Both the position numbers and the translations under genes were made by a program. Shown here in pieces: positions 1-7,059 of a stretch of 64,000 nt of DNA. A model generated the notes under the pieces. It was not told where the DNA came from and ran no database searches. It was given only the letters and a program-made list of their open reading frames with translations. Positions within the stretch are counted from its first letter, which is position 1. Each line of letters opens with the position of its first letter. Source of the DNA: UBA4782 sp034429195 (GTDB lineage Bacteria > Chloroflexota > Anaerolineae > Anaerolineales > Anaerolineaceae). The DNA lies in NCBI GenBank assembly GCA_034429195.1, contig DAOUGQ010000016.1, forward strand, positions 62,001-126,000. Direction: 5' to 3'.

Positions 1-134
1 AGATTGTATTTGAATCCTGCCGGGCTCGTGAAACTTCTCATCCATAATTATTAATGGTAAGCAGAATGGGATTGCATTCGAATATTGATAATTTTAGCTT
101 TAAGTAGGATCCTTTTTATTTTGGGAGGAAATTA

Positions 135-528
135 ATGGAATTTAAAGATTACATTTCACAGACTTTAACTCAATTAATAGAAGGGGTTAGAAACGCACAA
201 GAATTTGCGAAGGAGCATGGAGCAATCATAAAAGGGAAGCAATTTTCGTCAAATTGCTACTGATTCAAGATTTACTGATGGAAGCTTGATTATTCAAAAC
301 GTTGAATTTGATGTTGCAATTTCTATTACCGAAACAGATGACAGTAAAGGTGGAATCGGTGTTTTTGCAGGTGCTTTTGGAATTGGAGTACAAGGCAGTA
401 CTGGTTCATAAACTGGATCAATAAATCAGATAAAGTTTTCCATCCCAATTTTGCTACCAATTCAACAGGAGGAGAAAATAGAAAGGATTCCAGGAAAAAA
501 CCCTTATCAAAACATAAAAAGTATTTAG
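135..528 (+). pseudogene. broken small conserved-type protein gene
   Basis: An ATG at 135 follows a good ribosome site (GGGAGGAAATTA) and opens a frame that stops after 42 codons at 261. Reading resumes in the next frame if one T is removed from the TTTT run at 243-246, and then continues through an in-frame TAA at 409 to a TAG at 526. The joined product would be about 130 residues: a helical N-terminus, then a beta-like stretch with a Gly-rich segment (GGIGVFAGAFGIG). I do not recognise a function. One frameshift plus one stop suggests decay, but base-calling errors near a contig end would look the same. Confidence 0.6.
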
Positions 529-586
529 AATAGTTTTTCCAGGAAAAACTAGTGTAATTTGAAACACATGAACAAATAAAAAATAT

Positions 587-614
587 TTGACTAACTATGG
601 GTTTGATGTAAAAT
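587..614 (+). promoter_or_regulatory. sigma-70-type promoter
   Basis: TTGACT (587-592) and TAAAAT (609-614) are separated by 16 bp. It lies upstream of the broken gene at 695 and the intact gene at 916, and probably drives both. Confidence 0.6.
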
Positions 615-694
615 ACTGAGGCGGTCAGGAGAGTTGCATATGCGATTCGATAACGAATATCTTACCTGGCTGCATTATTTTAGGGGGAGAAATT

Positions 695-919
695 ATGTAC
701 CCATCCACCTCGATGATTCAGAATTCGCAGGAAACAATAAAGGGGATCTTTTTTAATGAAGGAATTTGAAGTTCCAGAAAGTTGGAGGTATTGAAGTATC
801 GGAATAGTTTTATTACAAAATGATACAGAATGGAAGTGAAAAGCTCATCTATTTTATTCCTCAAAGTGCCACCTCTGAAGCTAAATGATATAAAGGAACT
901 GAAAGTCACACTGAAATGA
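695..919 (+). pseudogene. frameshifted small gene coupled to the 916 gene
   Basis: An ATG at 695 sits 4 nt after a GGGGGAGA ribosome site. The first frame runs 24 codons to TGA at 767. Coding continues in the +1 frame (from about 756, with a stop at 792), and then returns to the first frame (from about 830) until TGA at 917-919. Joined, this gives a plausible protein of about 73 residues ending in ELKVTLK. Its stop overlaps the next start as ATGA, the usual sign of translational coupling. Two frameshifts and one stop break it. No family was recognised. Confidence 0.5.
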
Positions 920-1464
920 TGGAAAACTTCAATAGTAATATCAATAATTTCAACATATACGAGGCTAACATGACTAATGAAGGAGAATTCTTAAAAAAGG
1001 ATCAGTTGATGCAATGGATAACCGATATGATCTCAATCAACTACCAGAGTCAGGATCATCAATTTGATCCTGGGAAGTTCCTAATTGAACATGGAGTATT
1101 TTACGAAAGTGTAAATGATGGAGAACCAAAAGGTCCAATGCATGCATGCTTTCACACTGCTGCGCTAAAAATGCTTTACGATCCTCAAAGAAAGACAAAA
1201 TATGTGGAAGGAATTCAATGGCATGGGAAGTTGTCTCCAATCTATCATGGTTGGAATGTAGTAGATGGTCAGGCTGTTGACTACACTATTACACCAACAT
1301 CTCAGGACATATATTTTGGAGTTAGCATTCCAAATGAACTTGTTGTAAAAGCAATGTCAAACGCTCAAAAAACTAGAGAGTCGGATTTTGGTGTTCTAGG
1401 TACTTTAGCACTATACAAAAATAGTCTCAGATTTTTGAAAGAGTTAGAAAAGGAATATAAGTAG
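916..1464 (+). CDS. uncharacterised protein with a Cys-His-Asp triad-like pattern
   Basis: 182 residues, soluble, no signal peptide or membrane segment. I do not recognise a named family. The core (residues 75-125) has Cys78 in an MHACFHTAA context, then YVEG at 96-99, His111 in YHGWN, and Asp122 in AVDYT, a few residues after a DG turn. This Cys...His...Asp order and spacing is what papain- or transglutaminase-like folds show, so a cysteine hydrolase or a degenerate relative is an inference. The start at 916 is favoured because it overlaps the stop of the upstream broken gene (ATGA); Met19 at 970 is an alternative. The gene sits in an AT-rich segment rich in decayed genes. Confidence 0.7.
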   Translation: MMENFNSNINNFNIYEANMTNEGEFLKKDQLMQWITDMISINYQSQDHQFDPGKFLIEHGVFYESVNDGEPKGPMHACFHTAALKMLYDPQRKTKYVEGIQWHGKLSPIYHGWNVVDGQAVDYTITPTSQDIYFGVSIPNELVVKAMSNAQKTRESDFGVLGTLALYKNSLRFLKELEKEYK

Positions 1465-1667
1465 ATCAAATCAATGCATTGCAACATTTTTCATGACGGG
1501 GTGATGCTTGTTTGTACTTTCTTTGTCTTCAAAAGCGATAGAAGATTTTTTTCATTTTTCCTGAAGAGATCAAGATGGAGTGTGTCTTTCTGCAGTGCAT
1601 CTATTAAAAAGAGTTTTTAACTATTCGGATAAAATCCTTTTAGTTGAAATCGTATTGTTTCACCCCT

Positions 1668-1726
1668 TCTTCCTCGCTGAGATTACGACCATCAGCCCAC
1701 CTGCGATGAGGATTTCTCCATGGCGG
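1668..1726 (-). pseudogene. remnant of the CAP-LysM gene 3' end
   Basis: Read on the minus strand, this stretch matches the last codons of the gene at 3384-4439: an MEKSSSQ segment is joined directly to a GGLMVVISAR segment with about 50 bp missing between them, and the two parts are in different frames. It is therefore a duplicated, internally deleted fragment rather than a gene. The rest of the 352-bp gap 1465-1816 shows only this remnant and a terminator. Confidence 0.65.
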
Positions 1727-1769
1727 TGTTTTATGGCGTTGAATTATGACGATGTTCTTTTGCAGAATA

Positions 1770-1805
1770 AAGAAGAAGTTCCCTGAAATTTCGGGGAACT
1801 TCTTT
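1770..1805 (-). terminator. intrinsic terminator of the MFS gene
   Basis: The perfect 11-bp stem AAGAAGTTCCC / GGGAACTTCTT (1773-1783 with 1794-1804) lies 12 bp past the stop codon of the minus-strand MFS gene. It is followed on that strand by a pyrimidine-rich, moderately T-rich tail. Confidence 0.65.
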
Positions 1806-1816
1806 CAACAGAGTGT

Positions 1817-3103
1817 TTACTCAGCCAAATCCAGTTTCTTCACATTCTTGTTGAGAATGCCCATCAATCCGGTCAGCGAGCCTAACATCGCCGTGAGCAG
1901 GAACATGGCTGACATGCCCGCTCCCGGTCCCCAGCCCATCAGGGGGCTAAGAAAGTTGGGGTGAGCAAAGAAGGGTTCGAAGAAGTTGTCAGCCAGTAAC
2001 CCACCAAGCAGGTATCCTATCGGACTTGGGCTGGAAAGAAGCATTTCGCGAACGGCAAATACGCGTCCCTGCACATCCCCTGGAACTTTTTCCTGCCAGA
2101 TTGAATAGAACGGACTGACGATAAACGGGATGGTCAGTTCGGAGAGAAAACCAGCGATCGACCAGCTCCATACCGAACGACTGACCGCAGTGAAGAAATC
2201 ACAGAACAGGAATGAGCCGAAAGTCGACCAGACAAAAATGGCTGCTTTGCGGCGCGGTGACTTCCACAGCGTGAGGATCAGCCCGCCCAGGATACCTCCG
2301 ATCCCCATCACGGTTTGAACGGTACCCAGGGCGATCTTGTTCCCACCTGTGCGGGTGAGGATCATCGGTGACAGGATCGACAGGTACGTGATTCCGGCGA
2401 AAAGGTTGATACCAACGAAAATGAGGGTGATCGAACGCAATCCGGGGTGGCTGAAGATATAGCGGAATCCGAACCGAAACTCGTGCCAGAAGTCACCCCT
2501 GGCGCGTGCCCCTTCTTCGCTCTCTTCCGGTTTAGGCAGACTGATCAGTATCACTACCAGGATACCTGGAAGCATGGTTAGCAGGTCTATGATCATCACC
2601 CGGCTCATTCCGCCAAAGGTGAGCACCACGCTGGCCAGTGCCGGGGCGATCATCGTCACCATTGATTTCGCCAGCCCGATCAGCGCGTTTGAACGGACAT
2701 ATTCTTCTTTGGGTATCAGTAGGCTGATTGAGGAGAAAAATGCCGGCGACTGGAACGCTTCCAAAGCTCCGGAAAGACCTTCCACCAGGTACAGATGCCA
2801 GAAGGCGAGTTTGCCATTCAGATATAGAAGCAGTAAACCAAGCGTTGCCAGACCAGATCCGAGATCAGAAAAAAACATGATCCATTTGCGGCTGCGACGG
2901 TCAGCCACCATTCCTGCGAATGGGCTGAGTATGATAAAAGCAAGGCAGGCAAAGAAGGGGAGTAACACCATATCGGTGACCGAACCGTTGTTCTCGTAAG
3001 CCCAGACCATGATAGCAAAGCGCGTCAATCCAGAACCGAGCAGCGACAGAGATTGACCGCCCCAGAGTAGATAAAATGCCTTTTTATGAGTAAAGAGTTT
3101 CAT
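1817..3103 (-). CDS. MFS exporter (MFS_3 / macrolide-efflux-like)
   Basis: 428 residues with about 12 predicted membrane helices. It begins directly in helix 1 and has the conserved loop 2-3 motif GMVADRRSRK at about residues 63-73. The overall plan matches the MFS_3 group that includes MefA-type macrolide and EntS-type exporters, so export of a drug or small hydrophobic compound is the family-level expectation; the substrate cannot be read from sequence. A central cytoplasmic loop (residues 190-215) is charged. A paralogue lies at 10312-11667. The ribosome site is AAGGAC, directly after a leader terminator, and expression is probably controlled by attenuation through the leader at 3118-3294. 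The gene appears monocistronic. Confidence 0.9.
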   Translation of the reverse strand: MKLFTHKKAFYLLWGGQSLSLLGSGLTRFAIMVWAYENNGSVTDMVLLPFFACLAFIILSPFAGMVADRRSRKWIMFFSDLGSGLATLGLLLLYLNGKLAFWHLYLVEGLSGALEAFQSPAFFSSISLLIPKEEYVRSNALIGLAKSMVTMIAPALASVVLTFGGMSRVMIIDLLTMLPGILVVILISLPKPEESEEGARARGDFWHEFRFGFRYIFSHPGLRSITLIFVGINLFAGITYLSILSPMILTRTGGNKIALGTVQTVMGIGGILGGLILTLWKSPRRKAAIFVWSTFGSFLFCDFFTAVSRSVWSWSIAGFLSELTIPFIVSPFYSIWQEKVPGDVQGRVFAVREMLLSSPSPIGYLLGGLLADNFFEPFFAHPNFLSPLMGWGPGAGMSAMFLLTAMLGSLTGLMGILNKNVKKLDLAE

Positions 3104-3117
3104 GATGTCCTTAAAAT

Positions 3118-3142
3118 AAAAAACCGCGGCTGCGCGCCGCGG
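3118..3142 (-). terminator. leader terminator (attenuator) before the MFS gene
   Basis: On the minus strand CCGCGGC (3142-3136), a 5-nt loop and GCCGCGG (3130-3124) form a perfect 7-bp GC stem followed by TTTTTT (3123-3118). Only about 14 nt then separate this from the MFS start codon. A terminator placed inside a 5' leader is the mark of attenuation. The 5' arm and loop (GGCGCGCA, 3138-3131) can instead pair with TGCGCGCC (3198-3191) inside the leader peptide ORF, giving an antiterminator. Confidence 0.8.
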
Positions 3143-3163
3143 TAGATAATCGTGTAATGCATA

Positions 3164-3259
3164 TCAATACGTTCGATCGAATGAGCAACAGGCGCGCAAA
3201 TAGGATTCCCCGACGGATTTTAGCATGCTGATCACCATTACCAAGACAAAATTATCCAT
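3164..3259 (-). CDS. 31-residue leader peptide of the MFS attenuator
   Basis: The short frame starts at ATG 3259 and ends at TGA 3164, 22 nt before the attenuator stem. The -10 box ends 6 nt before the A of the ATG, so the transcript should begin at the start codon itself (leaderless). Residues 4-11 read FVLVMVIS, resembling the macrolide-stalling segment SIFVIS of ErmCL (known biology), followed by a hydrophilic half with SYLRACC. Codons 20-23 contain the antiterminator strand TGCGCGCC. Inference: a ribosome stalled near codon 10 leaves codons 20-23 free to pair with the terminator arm and so turns on the exporter. No ribosome site is visible, as expected for a leaderless frame. Confidence 0.65.
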   Translation of the reverse strand: MDNFVLVMVISMLKSVGESYLRACCSFDRTY

Positions 3260-3265
3260 GCCGCA

Positions 3266-3294
3266 AGTATACCTCATCGGAAAAAATCCAGCAA
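3266..3294 (-). promoter_or_regulatory. promoter of the MFS leader
   Basis: TTGCTG (3294-3289) and TATACT (3271-3266) with 17 bp between them. Transcription would start at or next to 3259, the A of the leader peptide ATG. Confidence 0.75.
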
Positions 3295-3308
3295 TGAAGT
3301 GAGGGGTA

Positions 3309-3377
3309 TTGCCTATAGCTTAATTGGAGTTAAACCATAATGCGTTTGGTTGCAGGTTCGAATCTGCTTTTGTGCAA
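3309..3377 (+). pseudogene. tRNA-like relic
   Basis: The segment has the order of a tRNA: a 7-nt acceptor-like TTGCCTA that can pair with TGTGCAA at the far end (one mismatch), TAGCTTAATTGG like a D arm, and GGTTCGAATC like a T loop. The D stem, the T stem and the anticodon loop (9 nt) are defective and no clear anticodon can be assigned, so it is a decayed tRNA or a chance resemblance, not a working gene. Confidence 0.35.
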
Positions 3378-3383
3378 ATTATT

Positions 3384-4439
3384 TTAAACTTTCTTCCTTG
3401 CTGAGATTACAACCATCAATCCTCCTGCGACAAGGACAGCCAGGAAAAGCCCAGCAGCAGTACTCCTGTTAAAACCTTGTGACGAAGATTTCTCCATGGC
3501 GATGGTCGGCGAGGGAAGAATCGCTGTGGTTACCGATGGAGTGGGTGGCTGTTTGGTGGCAGTGTTTTGTGGAATGGGGGTTTCTGCAAGTGTAGGGGTT
3601 GTTGAAACTGGCTGTGTGGCGCCTTTAACTACAAGAAGCAATTGCCCTTCATAAATAGTGGTGTCTTGCCCGAGGTTGTTCAGTGCACGGATTTGATCGA
3701 TGGTCGTGTTGTAAGCAACGGCAATACTCCATAAGGATTGACCATAGAGCACTTTATGAAATACATCCCCATCTGGGCGAGAAGTACTTAACGTAACCGG
3801 AGCCACATATTGCGAGACGATGGTTCCTTGTGCTATGCTGATATCGGTAGAAGCTACCAGGGTTAAAAAGTCATTAGCGGTTGGCTGCATCTTGCCGGTT
3901 TTAGTACGCAGGGCGGTGATCAGAACGATATACACGCCATCACTGCCCACGGCAATTCCCACACCAATATCACTCCGGTAGGGAGAAAGCATCGTATTGG
4001 TGTGCTCTGCGTCACCCTGCCAGGCTTGAATGGCTTCTATCGGGTCATTTGCAACGATCCAGTTTTCCGAGCGATATCCATCCTGAGACAGGTCGCCTGA
4101 AAGCGGGTATCCCAGGGTAATTAACCACTGACCCAGGGTTAAACCGTTAGGGCGCCAATGTCCTTGCATACCGCTGGCGATGCCATCAGCTTCAATCTGT
4201 GCTGCCTGCATGAGTGCCTGGTGAACGTTGAGCGCATAACAACCGTTGCTTTCCCGGAACGCATTGATTGCCACAACAACTTCATCGACAGTAGGGACAC
4301 GGAGAACGGTGGGGGTTATTGTTTCAGTGGATTGGAATGCGTAAGCATCTTCTGAAGGAAGCAGACCTATGATCGGAAGAAAGAATAGCAGAAGAATAAT
4401 CCGAAGGATCAATGAATGACCCCGATAACTCTTGCTCAT
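3384..4439 (-). CDS. secreted CAP-domain protein with LysM and C-terminal anchor
   Basis: 351 residues from the ATG at 4439, chosen because GGAGG lies 9 nt upstream (a farther ATG at 4487 has no such site). Order: signal peptide (8-34, ending near DAYA), CAP/SCP-PR1 domain (about 50-180, with YALNVHQALMQAAQ and later SENW), LysM (226-271, YGQSLWSIAVAYN), Thr/Pro-rich linker (272-325), and a membrane helix (329-346) with an RKKV tail. CAP domains are secreted and of diverse function; LysM binds peptidoglycan or other GlcNAc polymers. It therefore sits at the cell surface, bound to the wall and membrane. No LPXTG-type motif precedes the C-terminal helix. A damaged copy of its 3' end lies at 1668-1726. 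Confidence 0.88.
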   Translation of the reverse strand: MSKSYRGHSLILRIILLLFFLPIIGLLPSEDAYAFQSTETITPTVLRVPTVDEVVVAINAFRESNGCYALNVHQALMQAAQIEADGIASGMQGHWRPNGLTLGQWLITLGYPLSGDLSQDGYRSENWIVANDPIEAIQAWQGDAEHTNTMLSPYRSDIGVGIAVGSDGVYIVLITALRTKTGKMQPTANDFLTLVASTDISIAQGTIVSQYVAPVTLSTSRPDGDVFHKVLYGQSLWSIAVAYNTTIDQIRALNNLGQDTTIYEGQLLLVVKGATQPVSTTPTLAETPIPQNTATKQPPTPSVTTAILPSPTIAMEKSSSQGFNRSTAAGLFLAVLVAGGLMVVISARKKV

Positions 4440-4674
4440 CTTTATATTTCCTCCAATAGAATGAGGGGGTATTTTCTGTAGAAACATAAATAGTATAACG
4501 TATCAAAATCCAAAAAGGGACAGGAAAAATTTGTCTTATCAACCCATAACAAACAAATGTATTTTTAAAAAGTATATTATTTCATCTCCCATGATAGACC
4601 TGGCTTTCTTGAAAATATTTTCATGGTACACTCAAAAGAACGAACTACAGGAGAGTTACTCCCTGGAGGTGCCC

Positions 4675-5301
4675 ATGAATCAAAAAGAAAGAATGCTCTC
4701 TGGAAAGCTATATTTTTCTCAATGTGAGGAGCTAATAAAAGAATATAAAAGGGCTAAAAAGCTGAACCGTCTCTATAACCAGACCACCGAAGATGAGATC
4801 GAGAAGCGTATCCACTTACTCAAAGAGATGTTCGCATCGACGGGTGAGAGGATTTATATCGAACCTCCATTTCACTGCGATTATGGAAGCCATATTTTCA
4901 TTGGAGATAATTTTTTTGCTAATTACAACTGCATCATCATCGATGTATGTGAAGTAAAGATCGGCAAGAATGTACTCTTTGGACCAGGTGTACAGGTTTA
5001 TACAGCGGCACATCCCATCGATACAGAAGTGCGAAACGCCGGGCTAGAATATGGAAAGCCGGTGACTATCGGGGACAACGTCTGGGTGGGGGGGAATGCC
5101 GTCTTCAATCCGGGAGTAACTATCGGGAATGATGTGGTGATTGGGTCAGGTTCCGTGGTCACGCATGATATTCCAGATGGGGTGGTTGCGGTTGGTAACC
5201 CCTGCCGTGTTTTACGAGAGATCACCAAAGAAGATAAAGCATTCTGGCAAAATCAGGTGGATGAGTATTGGGAGGAAATGCAGCCGGGGTCAGCTTTGTA
5301 A
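4675..5301 (+). CDS. sugar O-acetyltransferase (maltose/galactoside acetyltransferase type)
   Basis: 208 residues from ATG 4675, which has GGAGG 6 nt upstream; the longer frame to 4531 lacks one. The N-terminal Mac domain is followed by left-handed beta-helix hexapeptide repeats (IGDNFFANYNC, IGKNVLFGPG, IGDNVWVGGNAV, IGNDVVIGSGSVV). The active-site His of the family fits AAHPID. Such enzymes transfer acetyl from acetyl-CoA to a sugar hydroxyl, in the cytoplasm, as trimers (family knowledge). The acceptor sugar is unknown. The gene converges on the GNAT gene with a 12-bp overlap. Confidence 0.9.
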   Translation: MNQKERMLSGKLYFSQCEELIKEYKRAKKLNRLYNQTTEDEIEKRIHLLKEMFASTGERIYIEPPFHCDYGSHIFIGDNFFANYNCIIIDVCEVKIGKNVLFGPGVQVYTAAHPIDTEVRNAGLEYGKPVTIGDNVWVGGNAVFNPGVTIGNDVVIGSGSVVTHDIPDGVVAVGNPCRVLREITKEDKAFWQNQVDEYWEEMQPGSAL

Positions 5302-5847
5302 AGGGGAGCCTTTTCCAGCCATCAGTTCTTCTTCCAGGATGGCATATTCAAACGAATCATTCCAGATCGGGGAGCCGTTAGCTGCTTTGTGGAAGGTGAC
5401 ATTCTTTCGAAAATGCCCTTCATTGCGCATTCCTATTTTCTCCAATACCCGGCAAGATGCAATGTTCTGTGGATTGCAGTGAGCAACAACCCGATGGATA
5501 CCCATGTGGAGAAATCCGTAATGGATCAACGCCGCGCTTGACTCTGAGGCGTATCCCTGGTTATGGAAACGGGGATTGAAAATATACCCTAATTCCCAGG
5601 TAAGAAAATCTGCTGGTTCGGTTTGTGCAAAGTATAAATGTCCAACCATTTTTGGGGTGCTTTTGAGAACAACTGCCCAAAAGCTAGATCCTTGCGATCT
5701 TCGAATGCAAATTTCTTTAGCTTCTTCGCGTGAAATTGGTTCCCCAGGTTCGAAACGATATACAGAAGGATCCGAAAGATATTCATACAGGTCATCACTG
5801 TCCTGTTCCAGGAATGGTCGAATGAAGAGACGTGATGTTTGGATCAA
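5290..5847 (-). CDS. GNAT N-acetyltransferase (RimJ/RimL type)
   Basis: 185 residues. The start is TTG at 5847 with GAGGA about 9 nt upstream; it is the natural start since the family begins with a TSRLFIRP-like strand, seen here at residues 4-11. The acetyl-CoA loop is represented by NPRFHNQGYASESSAALI (about 91-108) and the NPQN-SCRVLEKIGM motif (about 125-140) is typical of ribosomal-protein alanine acetyltransferases and antibiotic or spermidine relatives. Substrate not assignable. It overlaps the end of the acetyltransferase gene on the other strand by 12 bp. Confidence 0.88.
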   Translation of the reverse strand: MIQTSRLFIRPFLEQDSDDLYEYLSDPSVYRFEPGEPISREEAKEICIRRSQGSSFWAVVLKSTPKMVGHLYFAQTEPADFLTWELGYIFNPRFHNQGYASESSAALIHYGFLHMGIHRVVAHCNPQNIASCRVLEKIGMRNEGHFRKNVTFHKAANGSPIWNDSFEYAILEEELMAGKGSPLQS

Positions 5848-5917
5848 TGTTTTTTCCTCATTTCTTATTTCTTTATAGTTTTGGTAATAATTACCTAAAG
5901 GGGCAGGATCGATTCGA

Positions 5918-6298
5918 TCAATCCTCGTTGTAGGAGATTAACCCTTTTGATTCCAGGCGTCGCAGACGAACCTGTTCGGTGTAGATCAGTTTATATGGAA
6001 TGCCCTTATCCAGCTTCAACACGATGTGATCATTACACCGGCGGATGACTTTTCCAAAAAGAGGAATGGAAGAACCGTCGGGAAAATTTATGGATGCCTG
6101 GATCATTCCATCGGGGATGGTACGTCGATTAGGGTTAAGGAAGCGGATCCCTTTTTCGCAAATATCTCGCACTTGAAAAGGTTGAGAAAAGATCACCAGC
6201 ACTGGAAGATATTTTGGATCAGATTTAACGGGGTAATACACCCGGAATACTTCTCTCCGGTTGGGGATTCGCTGATTCAATGGGCTATTGCCATTCAT
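5918..6298 (-). CDS. PilZ-domain protein (c-di-GMP receptor candidate)
   Basis: 126 residues forming a single PilZ-like domain. The RxxxR motif is present (Arg15-Arg19, RREVFR). The second motif, normally (D/N)xSxxG, appears as DICEKG at 45-50 with Cys replacing Ser. Strands follow to about residue 105. Binding of c-di-GMP is expected from the arginines, but the Cys substitution makes affinity uncertain. It is divergent from the DUF493 gene; a TATAAT at 6345-6340 is a possible -10 box. Confidence 0.75.
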   Translation of the reverse strand: MNGNSPLNQRIPNRREVFRVYYPVKSDPKYLPVLVIFSQPFQVRDICEKGIRFLNPNRRTIPDGMIQASINFPDGSSIPLFGKVIRRCNDHIVLKLDKGIPYKLIYTEQVRLRRLESKGLISYNED

Positions 6299-6399
6299 AA
6301 GATGCTCTTCAGTTATCTTCCACTTAACTAATTTGCAATATTATAGTATAGCTTCGGTTTCCCGTTGGATTTCTTTATATTCCGTATTAAAAAATCTGG

Positions 6400-6405
6400 T
6401 ATACT
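6400..6405 (+). promoter_or_regulatory. -10 box placed 8 nt before a start codon
   Basis: TATACT at 6400-6405 lies 8 nt before the ATG at 6414, with no ribosome site between. This implies a leaderless mRNA. The -35 element is weak. Confidence 0.5.
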
Positions 6406-6413
6406 TTTTTGCT

Positions 6414-6686
6414 ATGACGGTCGATTTAAACGAATTTGAACTAGTTTTTCCCTGTGAATACCCTGTCAAACTGATTGGCAGGCATGAAGATGATTTTTTT
6501 GAATTTGCCTTTGAACTGCTATCACATCATGTTCCAGAGATCACCCGTTCAGATTTGTCGACGAACGTCAGCAAAGGGGGAAAGTATCTGGCTGTTTCGA
6601 CTACTTTCATTGCGCAAAGCCGTGAACAGATTGATGCCCTGTATCAAGAAATAAGCACGCATAGCCGCGTACTGGTTTCTATGTAG
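6414..6686 (+). CDS. DUF493 (YbeD/UPF0250) family protein
   Basis: 90 residues from ATG 6414. The small ferredoxin-like fold is recognisable: EFPCEYP-like start (VFPCEYPVKLIGRHEDDF), a middle SKGGKYLAVS strand, and a terminal helix in which REQIDALYQEI precedes HSRVLVSM. Members such as E. coli YbeD are small cytoplasmic proteins of unclear role, proposed to be regulatory. The length matches the family. The start lacks a Shine-Dalgarno site but has TATACT just upstream, so the message is probably leaderless. Confidence 0.85.
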   Translation: MTVDLNEFELVFPCEYPVKLIGRHEDDFFEFAFELLSHHVPEITRSDLSTNVSKGGKYLAVSTTFIAQSREQIDALYQEISTHSRVLVSM

Positions 6687-6721
6687 TTTTTCCTTTCCCT
6701 GACAATTTGCCCATATTCATC

Positions 6722-6750
6722 TTGTATTCGCTATTTGAAAATGTTATAGT
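6722..6750 (+). promoter_or_regulatory. promoter of the lysine-rich protein gene
   Basis: TTGTAT (6722-6727), 17 bp, TATAGT (6745-6750). The expected start of transcription is near 6757, itself an ATG in frame with the gene. Confidence 0.65.
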
Positions 6751-6786
6751 GATTTAATGATTTCTACTGGCAAAGGGAGAATAATA

Positions 6787-6984
6787 ATGACCGATCAAGA
6801 TGAGGAATTGAAAAAACTGGAAGAAGCTAAGTTGAAAGAAGAAAAAAAGGCAAAGAAAGCAAAGAAGGAAGAAAAGAAAGACAAAAAAGAAAAGAAAGAG
6901 AAAAAAGACAAGAAAGACAAGAAAGACAAAAAAGAAAAGAAAGACAAGAAGGAAAAAGACAAAAAGAAAAAGGATAAAAAATAG
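6787..6984 (+). CDS. highly charged lysine-rich low-complexity protein
   Basis: 65 residues from ATG 6787 (GGGAGA ribosome site); an in-frame ATG at 6757 coincides with the predicted transcript start and would add 10 residues. After a short acidic head (TDQDEELKKLEEAKL) the protein is almost only Lys with Glu and Asp, in KKDKKEKK-type repeats. It should be disordered or a charged helix. Its own promoter and a strong terminator (7002-7037) argue that it is real. Possible roles (DNA, RNA or polyanion binding) are speculation; no family can be named. Confidence 0.7.
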   Translation: MTDQDEELKKLEEAKLKEEKKAKKAKKEEKKDKKEKKEKKDKKDKKDKKEKKDKKEKDKKKKDKK

Positions 6985-7001
6985 TGTTGCTTAAAAAATA
7001 A

Positions 7002-7037
7002 GCCCGTCATGGAATTTGGAACATGGCGGGCTTTTTT
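7002..7037 (+). terminator. bidirectional intrinsic terminator
   Basis: Stem GCCCGTCATG / CATGGCGGGC (7002-7011 with 7022-7031, one non-Watson-Crick pair) followed by TTTTTT on the plus strand. On the minus strand the same stem is followed by TTATTTTTT. It separates the lysine-rich gene from the convergent FecR gene. Confidence 0.85.
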
Positions 7038-7059
7038 CATCATTAACAGAATTTTCTGG

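Noticed and set aside
1..28. Possible 3' end of a tRNA (CCTGCCGGGCTCG after TTTGAAT)
   Set aside because: The T stem cannot pair with the preceding bases, and the 5' part would be outside the window.
1580..1786. 68-codon open frame on the plus strand
   Set aside because: It runs across the antisense of the CAP-LysM remnant and into the MFS terminator, and has no ribosome site.
3384..4439. CAP-LysM protein as a sortase substrate
   Set aside because: The C-terminal helix and RKKV tail fit, but no LPXTG- or LAXTG-like motif precedes them.
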